Of a stretch of 64,000 nt of DNA, positions 45,304 through 53,364 are shown in pieces. Position 1 is the stretch's first letter. Each line of letters begins with the position of its first letter. The stretch is from GWA2-66-18 sp964537395 (GTDB taxonomy: Bacteria > Elusimicrobiota > Elusimicrobia > UBA1565 > UBA9628): contig CAZIBN010000005.1 of NCBI GenBank assembly GCA_964537395.1, forward strand, positions 1 to 64,000. Reading direction: 5' to 3'. Both the position numbers and the translations under genes were made by a program. The notes under the pieces are model-generated. The model did not search any database. It was not told where the DNA came from and saw nothing but the letters and a program-made list of their open reading frames with translations.

Positions 45304-45678
45304 TTAGCGGCTGGGGGCGGGGAGGAGTTCGGCGAGCATCTTGTCGAGCGCGCCGAAGTCGAGGGGCTTCTCGATAAAACGCACGATCGGATCCGGCAGC
45401 AGGCGGCGCGTCGCCCATTCCTTGTCGGCGGCGCTCATCAGGATGATGGGCGTGTTCGCCGTCAGCGCGTTGCCGCGCAGGATCTCGATGACGCGGATGC
45501 CGTCCACGGTGGGCATGCGCAGGTCGAGGAGGATCAGGTCCGGGCGCTCCCACGAGGCGCGTTCGAGCGCGTCCGGGCCGTCCTTGGCGCCGACCACGGA
45601 GTGCCTCTCGTGCAGCAGATGGATGGAGAGAAGCTCGACGCAGTCGGGGTCGTCATCGACGATCAGGATCTTAGCCAC
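45304..45678 (-). CDS. single-domain response regulator, copy 1
   Basis: This 124-residue stand-alone receiver domain has the acidic pair in ILIVDDDPDCVELL, the phospho-acceptor Asp in LILLDLRMPTVDG, a Ser switch residue in IILMSAAD and the conserved Lys in FIEKPLDF. There is no output domain. It is the most divergent and most downstream of three tandem copies and lacks their common GDVLDLD tail. It starts with GTG, 8 nt after a TACTAT -10. No histidine kinase is adjacent. Confidence 0.85.
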   Translation of the reverse strand: MAKILIVDDDPDCVELLSIHLLHERHSVVGAKDGPDALERASWERPDLILLDLRMPTVDGIRVIEILRGNALTANTPIILMSAADKEWATRRLLPDPIVRFIEKPLDFGALDKMLAELLPAPSR

Positions 45679-45746
45679 TGCTAACAATAGTAAGTTAGAT
45701 GGGGCGGTTCGTCAAGAGCAATTTGGTCTCAGTCGAGGTCGAGGAC
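45671..45746. repeat. duplicated promoter/intergenic unit (pair with 46201-46276)
   Basis: The start of one regulator, the 50-bp spacer and the end of the next (GTCGAGGTCGAGGAC) repeat at 46201-46276, 530 bp apart. This shows that the regulator genes arose by tandem duplication of gene plus promoter. Confidence 0.8.
45687..45715 (-). promoter_or_regulatory. promoter of response regulator copy 1
   Basis: Minus strand TTGACG (45710-45715), 17-nt spacer, TACTAT (45687-45692), then 8 nt to the GTG start. Nearly identical to the promoter of copy 2. Confidence 0.75.
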
Positions 45747-46208
45747 ATCGCCGTTGATGCTGGGCGGCGCGTCCGGGTCGTAGCGTTTTGGCGGCACGGG
45801 AGGGAGCTCCGGCTGCGCCGACGCGGCGGGCGGCGCGGGCTCCGCCGTCGGCAGAAAGGCGCCCATCGTCTTGGCCAGCAGAGCGAAATCGACGGGCTTT
45901 TGCAGGAAGCGCGTCAGGTTGTCATTCTTGACCTGGGTGATGATCTCGCCGACCGGCGTCGATGTCAGAAAGATGATCGGCGTGCTGGCCGTGAAGTCAT
46001 TACCGCGCAGACGTTCGTGGACCTTCGCGCCGTTGGCCGCCGGCATGTTGTAGTCGAGGATGATCAGGTCAGGCTTCTCGCGCGCGGCGATCATCGGCCC
46101 CGAGAATCCGTCAAGCGCGGAGACCACGTCGTGCCCCTCCGTGATCAGGCGCACCGACAGGAGCCCGATAAAGGACGGATCGTCATCGATGATCAGTATC
46201 TTCGCCAT
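45729..46208 (-). CDS. single-domain response regulator, copy 2
   Basis: The 159-residue protein has a receiver domain (ILIIDDDPSFIGLL, phospho-Asp in IILDYNMPAANG, Thr in IIFLTSTPVG, Lys in FLQKPVDF). A Pro/Ala-rich extension of about 40 residues follows, ending in GDVLDLD, the same last seven residues as copy 3. The receiver is very similar to copy 3. It probably works as a phosphorelay intermediate or binds a partner through its tail. Confidence 0.85.
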   Translation of the reverse strand: MAKILIIDDDPSFIGLLSVRLITEGHDVVSALDGFSGPMIAAREKPDLIILDYNMPAANGAKVHERLRGNDFTASTPIIFLTSTPVGEIITQVKNDNLTRFLQKPVDFALLAKTMGAFLPTAEPAPPAASAQPELPPVPPKRYDPDAPPSINGDVLDLD

Positions 46209-46216
46209 TGCTAACA

Positions 46217-46245
46217 ATAGTAATTGAGAGTGGGCGGCGCGTCAA
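46217..46245 (-). promoter_or_regulatory. promoter of response regulator copy 2
   Basis: Minus strand TTGACG (46240-46245), 17-nt spacer, TACTAT (46217-46222), 8 nt to the ATG. Confidence 0.75.
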
Positions 46246-46258
46246 GAGCGATCCGATC

Positions 46259-46672
46259 TCAGTCGAGGTCGAGGACGTCGCCGCTGGCGCCGGGCGCCGC
46301 CGGGGCCGCACCGGGAAGGAGCGCGGCGATCGTTTTGTGCAGGAGCGGAAAATCGACGGGCTTTTGCAGGAAGCGCGTCAGGTTGTCGTCCTTGACCTGG
46401 GTGATGATCTCGCCGATCGGCGTTGCCGTGAGGAAGACGATCGGCGTCCCGGCCGTGAAGGTGTTGCCGCGCAGGCGCTCGTGCACCTTCGCGCCGTTGG
46501 CCGCCGGCATGTTGAAGTCGAGGATGATCAGGTCGGGCTTCTCGCGCGAGGCGACCATCTGGCCTGAGAATCCGTCCATCGCGACGACCACCTGATGCCC
46601 GGCCTCGGTCAGGCGCAGGCTGAGCAGCTCCACGATGGGCTGCTCGTCGTCGATGACCAGGATCTTCGCCAT
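46259..46672 (-). CDS. single-domain response regulator, copy 3
   Basis: The 137-residue protein has a receiver domain (ILVIDDEQPIVELL, phospho-Asp in IILDFNMPAANG, Thr in IVFLTATPIG, Lys in FLQKPVDF) with a short Ala/Pro tail ending GDVLDLD. It is the first of the three tandem copies in the direction of transcription, and each copy has its own promoter, so this is not a simple operon. Confidence 0.85.
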   Translation of the reverse strand: MAKILVIDDEQPIVELLSLRLTEAGHQVVVAMDGFSGQMVASREKPDLIILDFNMPAANGAKVHERLRGNTFTAGTPIVFLTATPIGEIITQVKDDNLTRFLQKPVDFPLLHKTIAALLPGAAPAAPGASGDVLDLD

Positions 46673-46680
46673 TGCTGACT

Positions 46681-46709
46681 ATTGTAAGGTCCGCGGCCCC
46701 ATCCGTCAA
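46681..46709 (-). promoter_or_regulatory. promoter of response regulator copy 3
   Basis: Minus strand TTGACG (46704-46709), 17-nt spacer, TACAAT (46681-46686), 8 nt to the ATG. Confidence 0.75.
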
Positions 46710-46793
46710 GGCGGGGAGCCTAGGACTTTTGTCGGATAAATGAGGGCCGGAGGGCCCACGCGCTTCCTTACATAGGACGCTATCCTCATGAGG

Positions 46794-48728
46794 ATGAACA
46801 TGCGCCTGTTGCTTTCCGCGCTGCTGGCCTTCGGCTCCGCGGCCCCCGCCGCGGCCCAGGTTCGAGTCGCCGTTCCCGGATCGGTTTCCGTCGTCCCGTC
46901 GTTCTCGCCCGCGCTCGCGCCGGGCCTGGCTCCCTCCTTCTCCGTGCCCACGCTGTCGCTGCCCTTCACGCCGGGCCTCTCGGCGCCGGCGTTCTCGCCC
47001 GCGCCGATCCCCGCGCTCGCCGCCTCGGTCATTCCCGCGGCCGCGGTCTCCTTCCAGCCCGCCTTCGCCGCCCCCGCCTTGCTTCCGGGCGCCGCACCCG
47101 TCAAGGACGCGGGCCTCGTCCCGCTCGCGAGCCAGGCGCAGGGCACGTCCTCCAACCTCAAGGACCTCGGCCGCCTCGTCGGCATGGCCGATGCCGCCGC
47201 CGCCTCGGCCGCCTTCGACGGCGCGGCCGCGAAGTCCGCGCTCGAGAACGCCTCCCCGGCGGATCTGCCGATGCCCCTCGGGACGAGGAGCGTCTCGGTC
47301 ATCCGCCTGAACAACGCGCGCGAGGCGAGCGCCGTCATCCCGCACACGCCGAACACCGAGCATTTCATCAACGAGCTCGCGGTGAAATGGGACAAGATCG
47401 AGCGGCTCGACCTGCGTGTCTACACCGACGCGAAGGGCGGCAGCTTCCGCTCCGTGGACCTGACGGGCCGCCCTGAGCTGGCCGCGAACCTCCCCGAGGT
47501 CCAGCCGCACGAGGCCGCGCTGATCCGCAAGATCCAGCTGCACTCGAACGATCTTCAGCTCGTGATCCGCGAGGCGGGCAAGACCCCCGATCTCATCGTC
47601 GACGGCGTCGTCACCGAGATGAAGAGCCTGTTCCCCGGCGGCGAGCTCAAGGTCCAGCTCGAGCACGCCAACGAGCAGGTCCTTCAGCACGCGACGCGCC
47701 ATCAGCTGGCCCCGGGCGCCGTCGCGATCGCGCTGGAGTCCCGCGACGCCGTGCCCGTCGCCGAGGTGCGCGACATCATCAACGATTTCGTCCGCACCGG
47801 CGCCGCGATCGGCGTGGCGAGCGTGTCGGTGTACGCGGGCAAGGACCGCAAGGTGTTCGTCCGCGGCAAGGACGGCCTGTTCAACGTCCAGGGCCCGCGC
47901 CTGCGCCAGGCGGCCGCGAAGAGGGCCGCCGGGACGCTCTCCAAGCCCGCCGCCCGTTTCCTCGTTCCCAACGCCATCGGCCTGGCGGCTACGCTGGACA
48001 CGAGCGTCCTCGTCCGTGAGATGACCGAGCCCGCCAGGCGCCTGCGCGCCGCCGGCGTGAAGGCGACCGTCACCGCCTACGGCTCCGCGCGCATCCTGAC
48101 GCCTGAGGATGCCCGCGCTAAGCTCAACGCGCTCATTGCCAAGCACGGCAGCAAGCCCAAGCGTCCCGATGAGCGAGCGCTCGTCTACTCCGCGCGCCAG
48201 GCCGTTGAGATGTCGAAGTACTACGAGATCGCGCGCGAGTTCGGGCGCATCGTCGCGGAGGAAGGCGGCGGCGAGATCGCCGTCGTCACCGGCGGCGGCC
48301 CCGGCATCATGAAGGCCGCCAACCAGGGTGCCTTCGAGGCGGGCGGCCCCAGCGTGGGCTACAACATCATCCTCGACCACGAGCAGGGCCTCAACGAATA
48401 CGCGACCCCCGGGCTCGAGTTCGAGTTCACGAATTTCTCCACGCGCAAGATGGCCCTGCGCCACGGCTCGATGGGGCTCGTCTACTTCCCCGGCGGCTTC
48501 GGCACGATGGACGAGCTTTTTGAGGTCCTCACTTTGATGCAGACCGGCAAGATGGCGCGCGTGCCGATCGTACTGGTCGGCCAGAAGGAGTACTGGGGGA
48601 AAATCCTCGACTTCGACGAGTTCGCCCGTATGGGCCTGATCTCCGGCGGCGACCTGTCGATGTTCCGCTTCGCCGACACGGCCCGCTCCGCCTGGAACGC
48701 GATCGTCGCGGTCCCCGCCGCGCGCTGA
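46794..48728 (+). CDS. exported LOG-domain (YgdH/lysine-decarboxylase-like) protein
   Basis: The 644-residue protein has a signal peptide (MNMRLLLSALLAFGSAAPAAA). About 100 residues of Ala/Pro-rich sequence and a middle domain of unknown family follow (about residues 150-400, including KIERLDLRVYTDAKGG). The C-terminal LOG domain (about 430-640) has VVTGGGPGIMKAANQGAF and the signature PGGFGTMDELFEVLTL. LOG proteins are normally cytoplasmic nucleotide phosphoribohydrolases (cytokinin-activating LOG, PpnN-like), so export is unexpected. Three ATGs open the frame (46788, 46794, 46800); 46794 is chosen because a TATCCT hexamer lies 7 nt upstream. Confidence 0.8.
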   Translation: MNMRLLLSALLAFGSAAPAAAQVRVAVPGSVSVVPSFSPALAPGLAPSFSVPTLSLPFTPGLSAPAFSPAPIPALAASVIPAAAVSFQPAFAAPALLPGAAPVKDAGLVPLASQAQGTSSNLKDLGRLVGMADAAAASAAFDGAAAKSALENASPADLPMPLGTRSVSVIRLNNAREASAVIPHTPNTEHFINELAVKWDKIERLDLRVYTDAKGGSFRSVDLTGRPELAANLPEVQPHEAALIRKIQLHSNDLQLVIREAGKTPDLIVDGVVTEMKSLFPGGELKVQLEHANEQVLQHATRHQLAPGAVAIALESRDAVPVAEVRDIINDFVRTGAAIGVASVSVYAGKDRKVFVRGKDGLFNVQGPRLRQAAAKRAAGTLSKPAARFLVPNAIGLAATLDTSVLVREMTEPARRLRAAGVKATVTAYGSARILTPEDARAKLNALIAKHGSKPKRPDERALVYSARQAVEMSKYYEIAREFGRIVAEEGGGEIAVVTGGGPGIMKAANQGAFEAGGPSVGYNIILDHEQGLNEYATPGLEFEFTNFSTRKMALRHGSMGLVYFPGGFGTMDELFEVLTLMQTGKMARVPIVLVGQKEYWGKILDFDEFARMGLISGGDLSMFRFADTARSAWNAIVAVPAAR

Positions 48729-48736
48729 CCGATGTC

Positions 48737-48765
48737 TTGACGGGTGGTTCCGGCCCTGTCATACT
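48737..48765 (+). promoter_or_regulatory. promoter of the DUF4234 gene, leaderless type
   Basis: TTGACG (48737-48742) and CATACT (48760-48765) with a 17-nt spacer. The -10 ends 6 nt before the ATG at 48772. Confidence 0.7.
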
Positions 48766-48771
48766 GGACCC

Positions 48772-49137
48772 ATGACCACCGACAAGCCGCTGTCCTCAGA
48801 GCATCAGATCGAGATCGCGACAGGCATCGTCCTTTCCCTCATCACCTGCGGGATCTATAACATCTACTGGAACTACCGTCAGTTCCTGGCGATGAACCAG
48901 CTTCTCGGCCGCGAGGAATTTAAGTTCCTGCCGTGGCTGCTCCTGTCGATCGTGACCTGCGGCCTGTACCACATCTACTACGAGTACAAGATGGGCGCCG
49001 AGCTTTACAGCTGGCTCAAGGAGAAAGGGAGGGACGCCAACCCCAATCTTCCTATCATCGGCACCGTGCTCGCCTGCCTGGGCTTGACCATCATCACCGA
49101 CGCCATCTACCAGCACGAGCTCAATAAATTGTGCTGA
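48772..49137 (+). CDS. DUF4234-type membrane protein
   Basis: The 121-residue protein has three hydrophobic segments and two copies of the aromatic turn TCGIYNIYW / TCGLYHIYYEYK that mark DUF4234-like proteins. These are small bacterial inner-membrane proteins of unknown function. It overlaps the DUF2752 gene by 7 nt, so the two are coupled. Confidence 0.8.
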   Translation: MTTDKPLSSEHQIEIATGIVLSLITCGIYNIYWNYRQFLAMNQLLGREEFKFLPWLLLSIVTCGLYHIYYEYKMGAELYSWLKEKGRDANPNLPIIGTVLACLGLTIITDAIYQHELNKLC

Positions 49138-49439
49138 AGATCCGGCATCCCCTGCCGTTCTCCGTCGTCGCCGGCGCCGCGTGGATCCTCTGCGCGGTGC
49201 AGGCGGCGTCCGGGGCGGGGGGAAGCCTCGTGCTTTGCCCGGTCCGCCTGCTCACCGGGCATCGTTGCCCGGGCTGCGGCATGGGCCACGCGGTCGTGGC
49301 CGCGATGCGCGGCGATTTCGCCGCGTCCTTTCACCTGCATCCGCTCGGGATACCGCTCCTGGCGATCTGGACCGCGTGGCTCCTCGCCGAGGCCGTCAGG
49401 GCCGCCCGGTCTGGCGTGGCGGCCCGGGCAGTGCTATAA
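49131..49439 (+). CDS. DUF2752-type membrane protein
   Basis: The 102-residue protein has three hydrophobic helices and the DUF2752 signature CPVRLLTGHRCPGCGMGHA, with Cys residues that could bind metal, and a FHLHPLGIPLL motif. Function is unknown. The start is a GTG inside the end of the DUF4234 gene. Confidence 0.8.
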   Translation: MLKIRHPLPFSVVAGAAWILCAVQAASGAGGSLVLCPVRLLTGHRCPGCGMGHAVVAAMRGDFAASFHLHPLGIPLLAIWTAWLLAEAVRAARSGVAARAVL

Positions 49440-49440
49440 T
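49435..49440 (+). promoter_or_regulatory. -10 element of tRNA-Gln
   Basis: A consensus TATAAT ends 11 nt before the tRNA 5' end and overlaps the DUF2752 stop codon; no clear -35. Confidence 0.55.
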
Positions 49441-49451
49441 ATCGTCGTTAT

Positions 49452-49525
49452 TGCGGGATGGTGAAATGGTATCACAGCGGACTCTGAATCCGCTTTTCTA
49501 GGTTCGAGTCCTAGTCCCGCAGCCA
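49452..49525 (+). tRNA. tRNA-Gln (anticodon CTG)
   Basis: A complete 74-nt cloverleaf with encoded CCA. The acceptor stem is TGCGGGA with TCCCGCA, the anticodon arm is GCGGA-CTCTGAA-TCCGC (anticodon CTG, reads CAG), and the T arm is CTAGG-TTCGAGT-CCTAG, discriminator G. Confidence 0.96.
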
Positions 49526-49586
49526 ATTTGAGTCTCGAACTCTTCCCGGCCGTACAAGCCCTCCAGCGATGGAGGGCTTTCTTTTT
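49526..49586 (+). terminator. tRNA-Gln 3' flank with terminator; reference copy of the AGCCCTCC repeat family
   Basis: The flank carries TCTCGA and then the hairpin AGCCCTCC-AGCGAT-GGAGGGCT (49557-49578) followed by CTTTTTT, a strong terminator. The order AGCCAA, TCTCGA, hairpin recurs near 51.9, 53.4 and, truncated, 57.4 kb. Confidence 0.85.
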
Positions 49587-49608
49587 TCCGTTAGGCGTCC
49601 TGCGTTCC

Positions 49609-50568
49609 TCAGCGCGCGAGGGACTCGGCCGAGACGAGCGCCGCCGCGACGACCTTGTCGGACCGCCGCGCCGCGATGATCCTGTCGCGGGAGGCGGCGT
49701 CGTCGGCCGCGGCCGCCGCAGCGAGCGCCTTCGGGCGCGCGCAGGCGAAGACGCGCCGTGAGGCGAGATTTGGCCGTACCTGGCCCTCCCCGCAGTGGCC
49801 GCCGCAGTCCGAGGATTGGTCGATGATCTTGTTCGCCGGCGAGTTGGCGCGGCGCTGGTCGTTGACCTCCGAGAGGATGACCCAGTGGTCCGGCTCGGAG
49901 CGGCCCATCAGGATGAGGTCCCCCGGGAGATAGGGCCCGGCGTCGCAGCGCGTGAAGCAGGCGCTGTCGTGGTCGAAATAAGAACGGGCCCGGCTGCATG
50001 TCCCCGGCAGGGAGTTCAAAGCGGCGTGCGGGAGCCAGGCGCAGTCCGTCCCGCCGAAGACGTATGGACGGCCGGCAAGGCTCATCAGCTTGCTCTTGAG
50101 CTTGGACCAGAGGTCGGCGAAGGCCCCCTGCCCGGAGAAGGACGCCGCGGACACGATGCTCTTCGGGTCGCTCTCCCAGGCGCCGAGCTCCTGGATGTCG
50201 GCGGGGTCGGGACGGCCTGTCGCGACATGGAGGTCGAGGCGGAAGCGGTGGCCGTTGGTTGTCGCGACACCAATCCAGCGATCGCCGATGGGATCGGCCT
50301 CGGTCGGCGCCTCGTCGCAGTAGACCCCGCCTTCGACCTGATGCCCCTGGGCGCGCACGGCGAGCAGGGAGCCGTAGCCGAGCCGTCCCGCTAGGCCGGA
50401 GGCTCCCGTCGTGCCGCGCAACGCCTCGAGGGCTTCTCCCGCCTTGGCGGGAGTCATCGCCCGAACCTGGGCCACGGCCTCGCTCATCGCTGACTCGTAC
50501 CGGGGCTGGGGGCACGCGAACGAGGACTCCGCCGCCAGGCTCGCCATCAGGAAGATCATGGTCTTCAT
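49609..50568 (-). CDS. exported NlpC/P60-like protein
   Basis: The 319-residue protein has a signal peptide (MKTMIFLMASLAAESSFA). Its second half has the NlpC/P60 pattern: a nucleophile region YVFGGTDCAWLPHAAL, then PGDLILMG and a His in DHWVILSEV. Such enzymes cleave peptidoglycan peptides. About a dozen cysteines suggest disulfides in the periplasm. The N-terminal half is unrecognised. The ATG at 50568 has an AGAGGG ribosome site. The gene opposes the tRNA terminator. Confidence 0.7.
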   Translation of the reverse strand: MKTMIFLMASLAAESSFACPQPRYESAMSEAVAQVRAMTPAKAGEALEALRGTTGASGLAGRLGYGSLLAVRAQGHQVEGGVYCDEAPTEADPIGDRWIGVATTNGHRFRLDLHVATGRPDPADIQELGAWESDPKSIVSAASFSGQGAFADLWSKLKSKLMSLAGRPYVFGGTDCAWLPHAALNSLPGTCSRARSYFDHDSACFTRCDAGPYLPGDLILMGRSEPDHWVILSEVNDQRRANSPANKIIDQSSDCGGHCGEGQVRPNLASRRVFACARPKALAAAAAADDAASRDRIIAARRSDKVVAAALVSAESLAR

Positions 50569-50630
50569 ATCGCCCTCTCTTGTAATGAGCATGTCCGTAT
50601 GGCCCATGCACAGTAGGGTCATAAGGCCTA

Positions 50631-50648
50631 TTAGGGCCCGGGCCCTAA
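50631..50648. repeat. 18-bp perfect palindrome
   Basis: TTAGGGCCCGGGCCCTAA lies in the 345-bp gene-free stretch 50569-50913, upstream of the leftward NlpC/P60-like gene. Its function is unknown. Confidence 0.5.
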
Positions 50649-50710
50649 GTCTTAGTCCGTGATTGTGGCAGCGGGATAGCGCGAGCTGGAACAGCCTTCT
50701 GCCTGATAAA

Positions 50711-50813
50711 AAGTTCTGATGCTGCTAACGACGGGCGGCCAATCCTGACGGTATTCGACAGTCGGCCCCTCTCATCCAGGTTTACGGTTTGGATGGGCAG
50801 GGGCCAAGTTTTA
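50711..50813 (+). repeat. tRNA-flank repeat family, divergent copy 2 with its own hairpin
   Basis: AAGTTCTGATGCTGCTAACG and then GGGCGGCCAATCCTGACG match the family core. The usual AGCCCTCC hairpin is replaced by another (GGCCCCT 50764-50770 with AGGGGCC 50799-50805) followed by a short T run. The sequence upstream from 50672, GCGGGAT, resembles the tRNA-Gln 5' end at a tRNA-like distance, but no cloverleaf forms. Confidence 0.6.
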
Positions 50814-50900
50814 TCTGAACGATTCCGGTCGCGCACGCTGTCGACAGCGACGCTCTAGAAAAAAGCCGACGAAGTAGCCCTCTTTCGACCTCCCCTCAAG

Positions 50901-50906
50901 TATAAT
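50901..50906 (+). promoter_or_regulatory. -10 element of the hydrolase gene, leaderless position
   Basis: TATAAT, within the palindrome GTATAATTATAC, ends 7 nt before the ATG at 50914. Confidence 0.5.
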
Positions 50907-50913
50907 TATACCC

Positions 50914-51783
50914 ATGCGCTTCATTTTTTCTTTGCTCGCGGCATGCCAGGTCTACGCCGCACCGAAGACCATCTATCAGTGGGATCATCAGGGCGTCGCT
51001 CACTTCAGCAGCACGCCGCGGCCCAAGGGCTACTACGGAGAAGCGCTCAAGGTGGGCGCCGTGACCGCCCGGGTCATGAGGCCGAATGACAAGCTGCTCG
51101 GCAAGCTTCCCGCCGTCGTCGTCGTCGGCTTCGAGCCGCCGGAACCGGCGCGACCGGCGGTGCTGGCGTACTTCAAGGCTCCGTATGAGCCGCTCCTTTC
51201 CGAGACGGCCTGGGGCATGCTCAAGGACGCCGGCAGGCTCAAGAGCGCCGCGCGCGAGACCTCCGAGGCCGTCGCCGGGATCGCCGCGGCTCTGCGCGCC
51301 CGGCCCGACGTCGAAGGCGGCCGGGTTTGCGTAGCGGGCGTCGGCTCCGGAGTCCCGTTTGCCCTGCGCGCCGCCGCCGACGATCCCTCGATCTCCTGTC
51401 TCATCCTCGTCCAAGGCTTCGACAACGTCGCCGAGGCCATGGCGCATCGCCTTCGCTCTCAGGGCAGCTGGAGGCCGACCGCCTGGCTGGTCTCGCGGCT
51501 GCTGAGTATCTTCGTCCGCCCTCCGCAACCCCTGCGGGAGATCGCCCGCCTGCGCAAGGACCTGCCCGTGCTCTTCTTGGAGGCCCAAGACGAGGTCTAT
51601 GTCCCGGCCTCAGCGAGGGAAGGCCTCTGGGAAGGCCTCAAGAACGCGGGCATCCAGGCGGACCGCGTGACGCTCAAGGGACGGGGCGATCTGGGCGCGC
51701 CGCCGGCGCCCCTGCTGAAAGAGGCTTCCGAGACCGTCGGAGCCTGGCTGGCGAAGACGCGCCAGAATATCGCCAGGAAGTAA
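50914..51783 (+). CDS. exported alpha/beta-hydrolase-like protein with DUF4124-like N-terminus
   Basis: The 289-residue protein has a signal peptide (MRFIFSLLAACQVYAA). The segment IYQWDHQGVAHFSSTPRP that follows resembles the DUF4124 motif (x-Y-x-W-x-D-x-x-G-x-x-x-F-S-x-x-P). Then comes a domain with VVVVGFEPP, a G-X-S-X-G-type elbow in VAGVGSGVPFALRA and a late strand VLFLEAQDEVYVPASA, suggesting an alpha/beta hydrolase of the dienelactone-hydrolase kind. The substrate is unknown. It lies between repeat copies 2 and 3. Confidence 0.6.
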   Translation: MRFIFSLLAACQVYAAPKTIYQWDHQGVAHFSSTPRPKGYYGEALKVGAVTARVMRPNDKLLGKLPAVVVVGFEPPEPARPAVLAYFKAPYEPLLSETAWGMLKDAGRLKSAARETSEAVAGIAAALRARPDVEGGRVCVAGVGSGVPFALRAAADDPSISCLILVQGFDNVAEAMAHRLRSQGSWRPTAWLVSRLLSIFVRPPQPLREIARLRKDLPVLFLEAQDEVYVPASAREGLWEGLKNAGIQADRVTLKGRGDLGAPPAPLLKEASETVGAWLAKTRQNIARK

Positions 51784-51856
51784 GCTGGAAAAAGTCGCCG
51801 TGCGGGTCCCGATCCTCGCTGAAGCGCGGGTTGCTCTGGTTTTGAGCCCGAAGCCA

Positions 51857-51947
51857 GGTTCTGATATTGTCGGTTTCGGGCAGCCAATCTCGACGTGAAC
51901 TCGCACCGGTGCGAGTCAAAAAGCCCTCCAGCGATGGAGGGCTTTCT
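51857..51947 (+). repeat. tRNA-flank repeat family, copy 3, with terminator
   Basis: GGTTCTGAT, then CGGGCAGCCAATCTCGACG, an 18-bp palindrome ACTCGCACCGGTGCGAGT (51899-51916), and the terminator hairpin 51922-51943 identical to that of the tRNA-Gln locus. It follows the hydrolase gene by 73 nt. Confidence 0.8.
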
Positions 51948-52053
51948 TGTTTTCCGGTGTGCGGCGGCCGGGGATGGGCTCAGCGCCCTTCGCGCCACGG
52001 CGGTACTTGGTCGGTGTTGTGGTCGCGCCGCTCAATTTCACTAAAATAGCCGC

Positions 52054-52491
52054 TTGGACCTCTCTGGCTGGAACATCGACCTTCGCGTGCTCTATGGGGC
52101 CTCCGGATGGAAGAGGCGCTCTCGGTTTCATCTGCATGAGCGTCTCTATGAGTCGCCCAATTCTTCCTGCGCCGCGCTCTTCTTCGGCATCTGTGAAGTC
52201 GGGGTCAACAAGCAGATCGCGACTGTCGCCTTGTTTCAGGAGAAGTCCGCTCCGCGCATGGCCTGGAACTCCGGCCGGAGGCAGTTCTGGTTCGAAGGAG
52301 CCCCGGATGAGCCGGTCGCATTCGCCGCAGACGGAGGAACGGCCGAGCTATACGAGTACATTTGCGGATGGGACGGAAGGCAGGACTATCGCCGGCGCAT
52401 CCTCAAGCTAAAGGAGGGGAGACTCGCGCCGCCTCCCTTCACGCACGGCCTATGGGAGCGGCTATTTGACCGACTTCGCCTCGGCTTTTGA
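52054..52491 (+). CDS. hypothetical protein
   Basis: A 145-residue, probably cytoplasmic protein with a TTG start, chosen because TAAAAT (52042-52047) lies 6 nt upstream. It is rich in Trp, Arg and aromatic residues (SGWKRRSRFHLHERLYE, WNSGRRQFWFEGAPDE). No family is recognised. It is followed after 128 bp by the amidase gene. Confidence 0.5.
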   Translation: MDLSGWNIDLRVLYGASGWKRRSRFHLHERLYESPNSSCAALFFGICEVGVNKQIATVALFQEKSAPRMAWNSGRRQFWFEGAPDEPVAFAADGGTAELYEYICGWDGRQDYRRRILKLKEGRLAPPPFTHGLWERLFDRLRLGF

Positions 52492-52619
52492 GATTGGCTG
52501 CACCTCGAACTAATAGAATGTGGCATGGACATGAAGTTTCATAACCGCATGCTGTTGACTGGCTGTTCTGTGGAAATCCAAGTTCTGAAGTCATCTGGCC
52601 AGGGACCCCGCTTCCCATC

Positions 52620-53291
52620 GTGAAAAGTCGCGCACGACGAGCCGCGGCGTTGCTGGGCCTTCTCGTGGTCGCGTGTCCGCCGCCGTCGGCCGGCATCACC
52701 CCGAAGAGCGCCCTGAAGCCGTTCATTCACTCCCGCACGGAGTGGCGCGCGGAAAACGCGAAGACAATCCCGCTCGACCAGGCCAAGAATCGCATCGTCG
52801 TACATCACACGGCGCATTTCGTGACCAACACCGTCATGGCGATCGGAACGAATAAAGCGAGCTGGAACGCCGCCGTCGCTCATGTCCACCAAGCGCAGGA
52901 CCTGCACAAGCGTGTCCGGGGCTGGAGCGACGTCGGATACCACTACATGATCGACTGGAAAGGACGAATCTTCCAAGGGCGTCCGGTCGACCGGCTCGGC
53001 GCCCATACGGAAGGAAACAATCGCGGCAGCATCGGCGTAGTGCTGCTCGGAGACTTTTCGCGCCAGCGGCCGCCATTGGAGCAAGTCGCCAGCTTGAAGA
53101 CCCTGATGCGTTGGCTCATCTCCGTCCATGGCATCTCGCCGAAGCGCATCCAGGGGCATCATCAATTCAAATACACGCTTTGCCCGGGGAAAAGCCTCGA
53201 TGATCCTTCGGACCCCCGCTCCCCTCTCCGATCGATCCAGGCGCAGCTCATCATCGAGGGGCTGGACGTGCCCAGCATTAGTCGGAAGTGA
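52620..53291 (+). CDS. exported N-acetylmuramoyl-L-alanine amidase (amidase_2/PGRP type)
   Basis: The 223-residue protein starts with a basic, hydrophobic signal sequence ending near PPPSAG. The amidase_2 zinc domain follows: first ligand in IVVHHTAHF, WSDVGYHYMIDWKGRIFQGR, GAHTEGNNRGSIGVVLLG, and the last ligands in QGHHQFKYTLCPGKSL. It cuts the bond between muramic acid and the stem peptide. The start is GTG at 52620. Repeat copy 4, with its terminator, lies 73 nt downstream. Confidence 0.85.
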   Translation: MKSRARRAAALLGLLVVACPPPSAGITPKSALKPFIHSRTEWRAENAKTIPLDQAKNRIVVHHTAHFVTNTVMAIGTNKASWNAAVAHVHQAQDLHKRVRGWSDVGYHYMIDWKGRIFQGRPVDRLGAHTEGNNRGSIGVVLLGDFSRQRPPLEQVASLKTLMRWLISVHGISPKRIQGHHQFKYTLCPGKSLDDPSDPRSPLRSIQAQLIIEGLDVPSISRK

Positions 53292-53364
53292 TCACGTAAA
53301 CAATGTCGTTGAAGCGACGAGAACAGGAGGAATCCCGGCGGTGTCCGGACTGGCCGCTTAGTCA

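Noticed and set aside
50672..50742. A second tRNA gene: GCGGGAT at a tRNA-like distance before GGCCA in repeat copy 2.
   Set aside because: The acceptor ends do not pair and no anticodon or T arm folds; at most a decayed tRNA-derived sequence.
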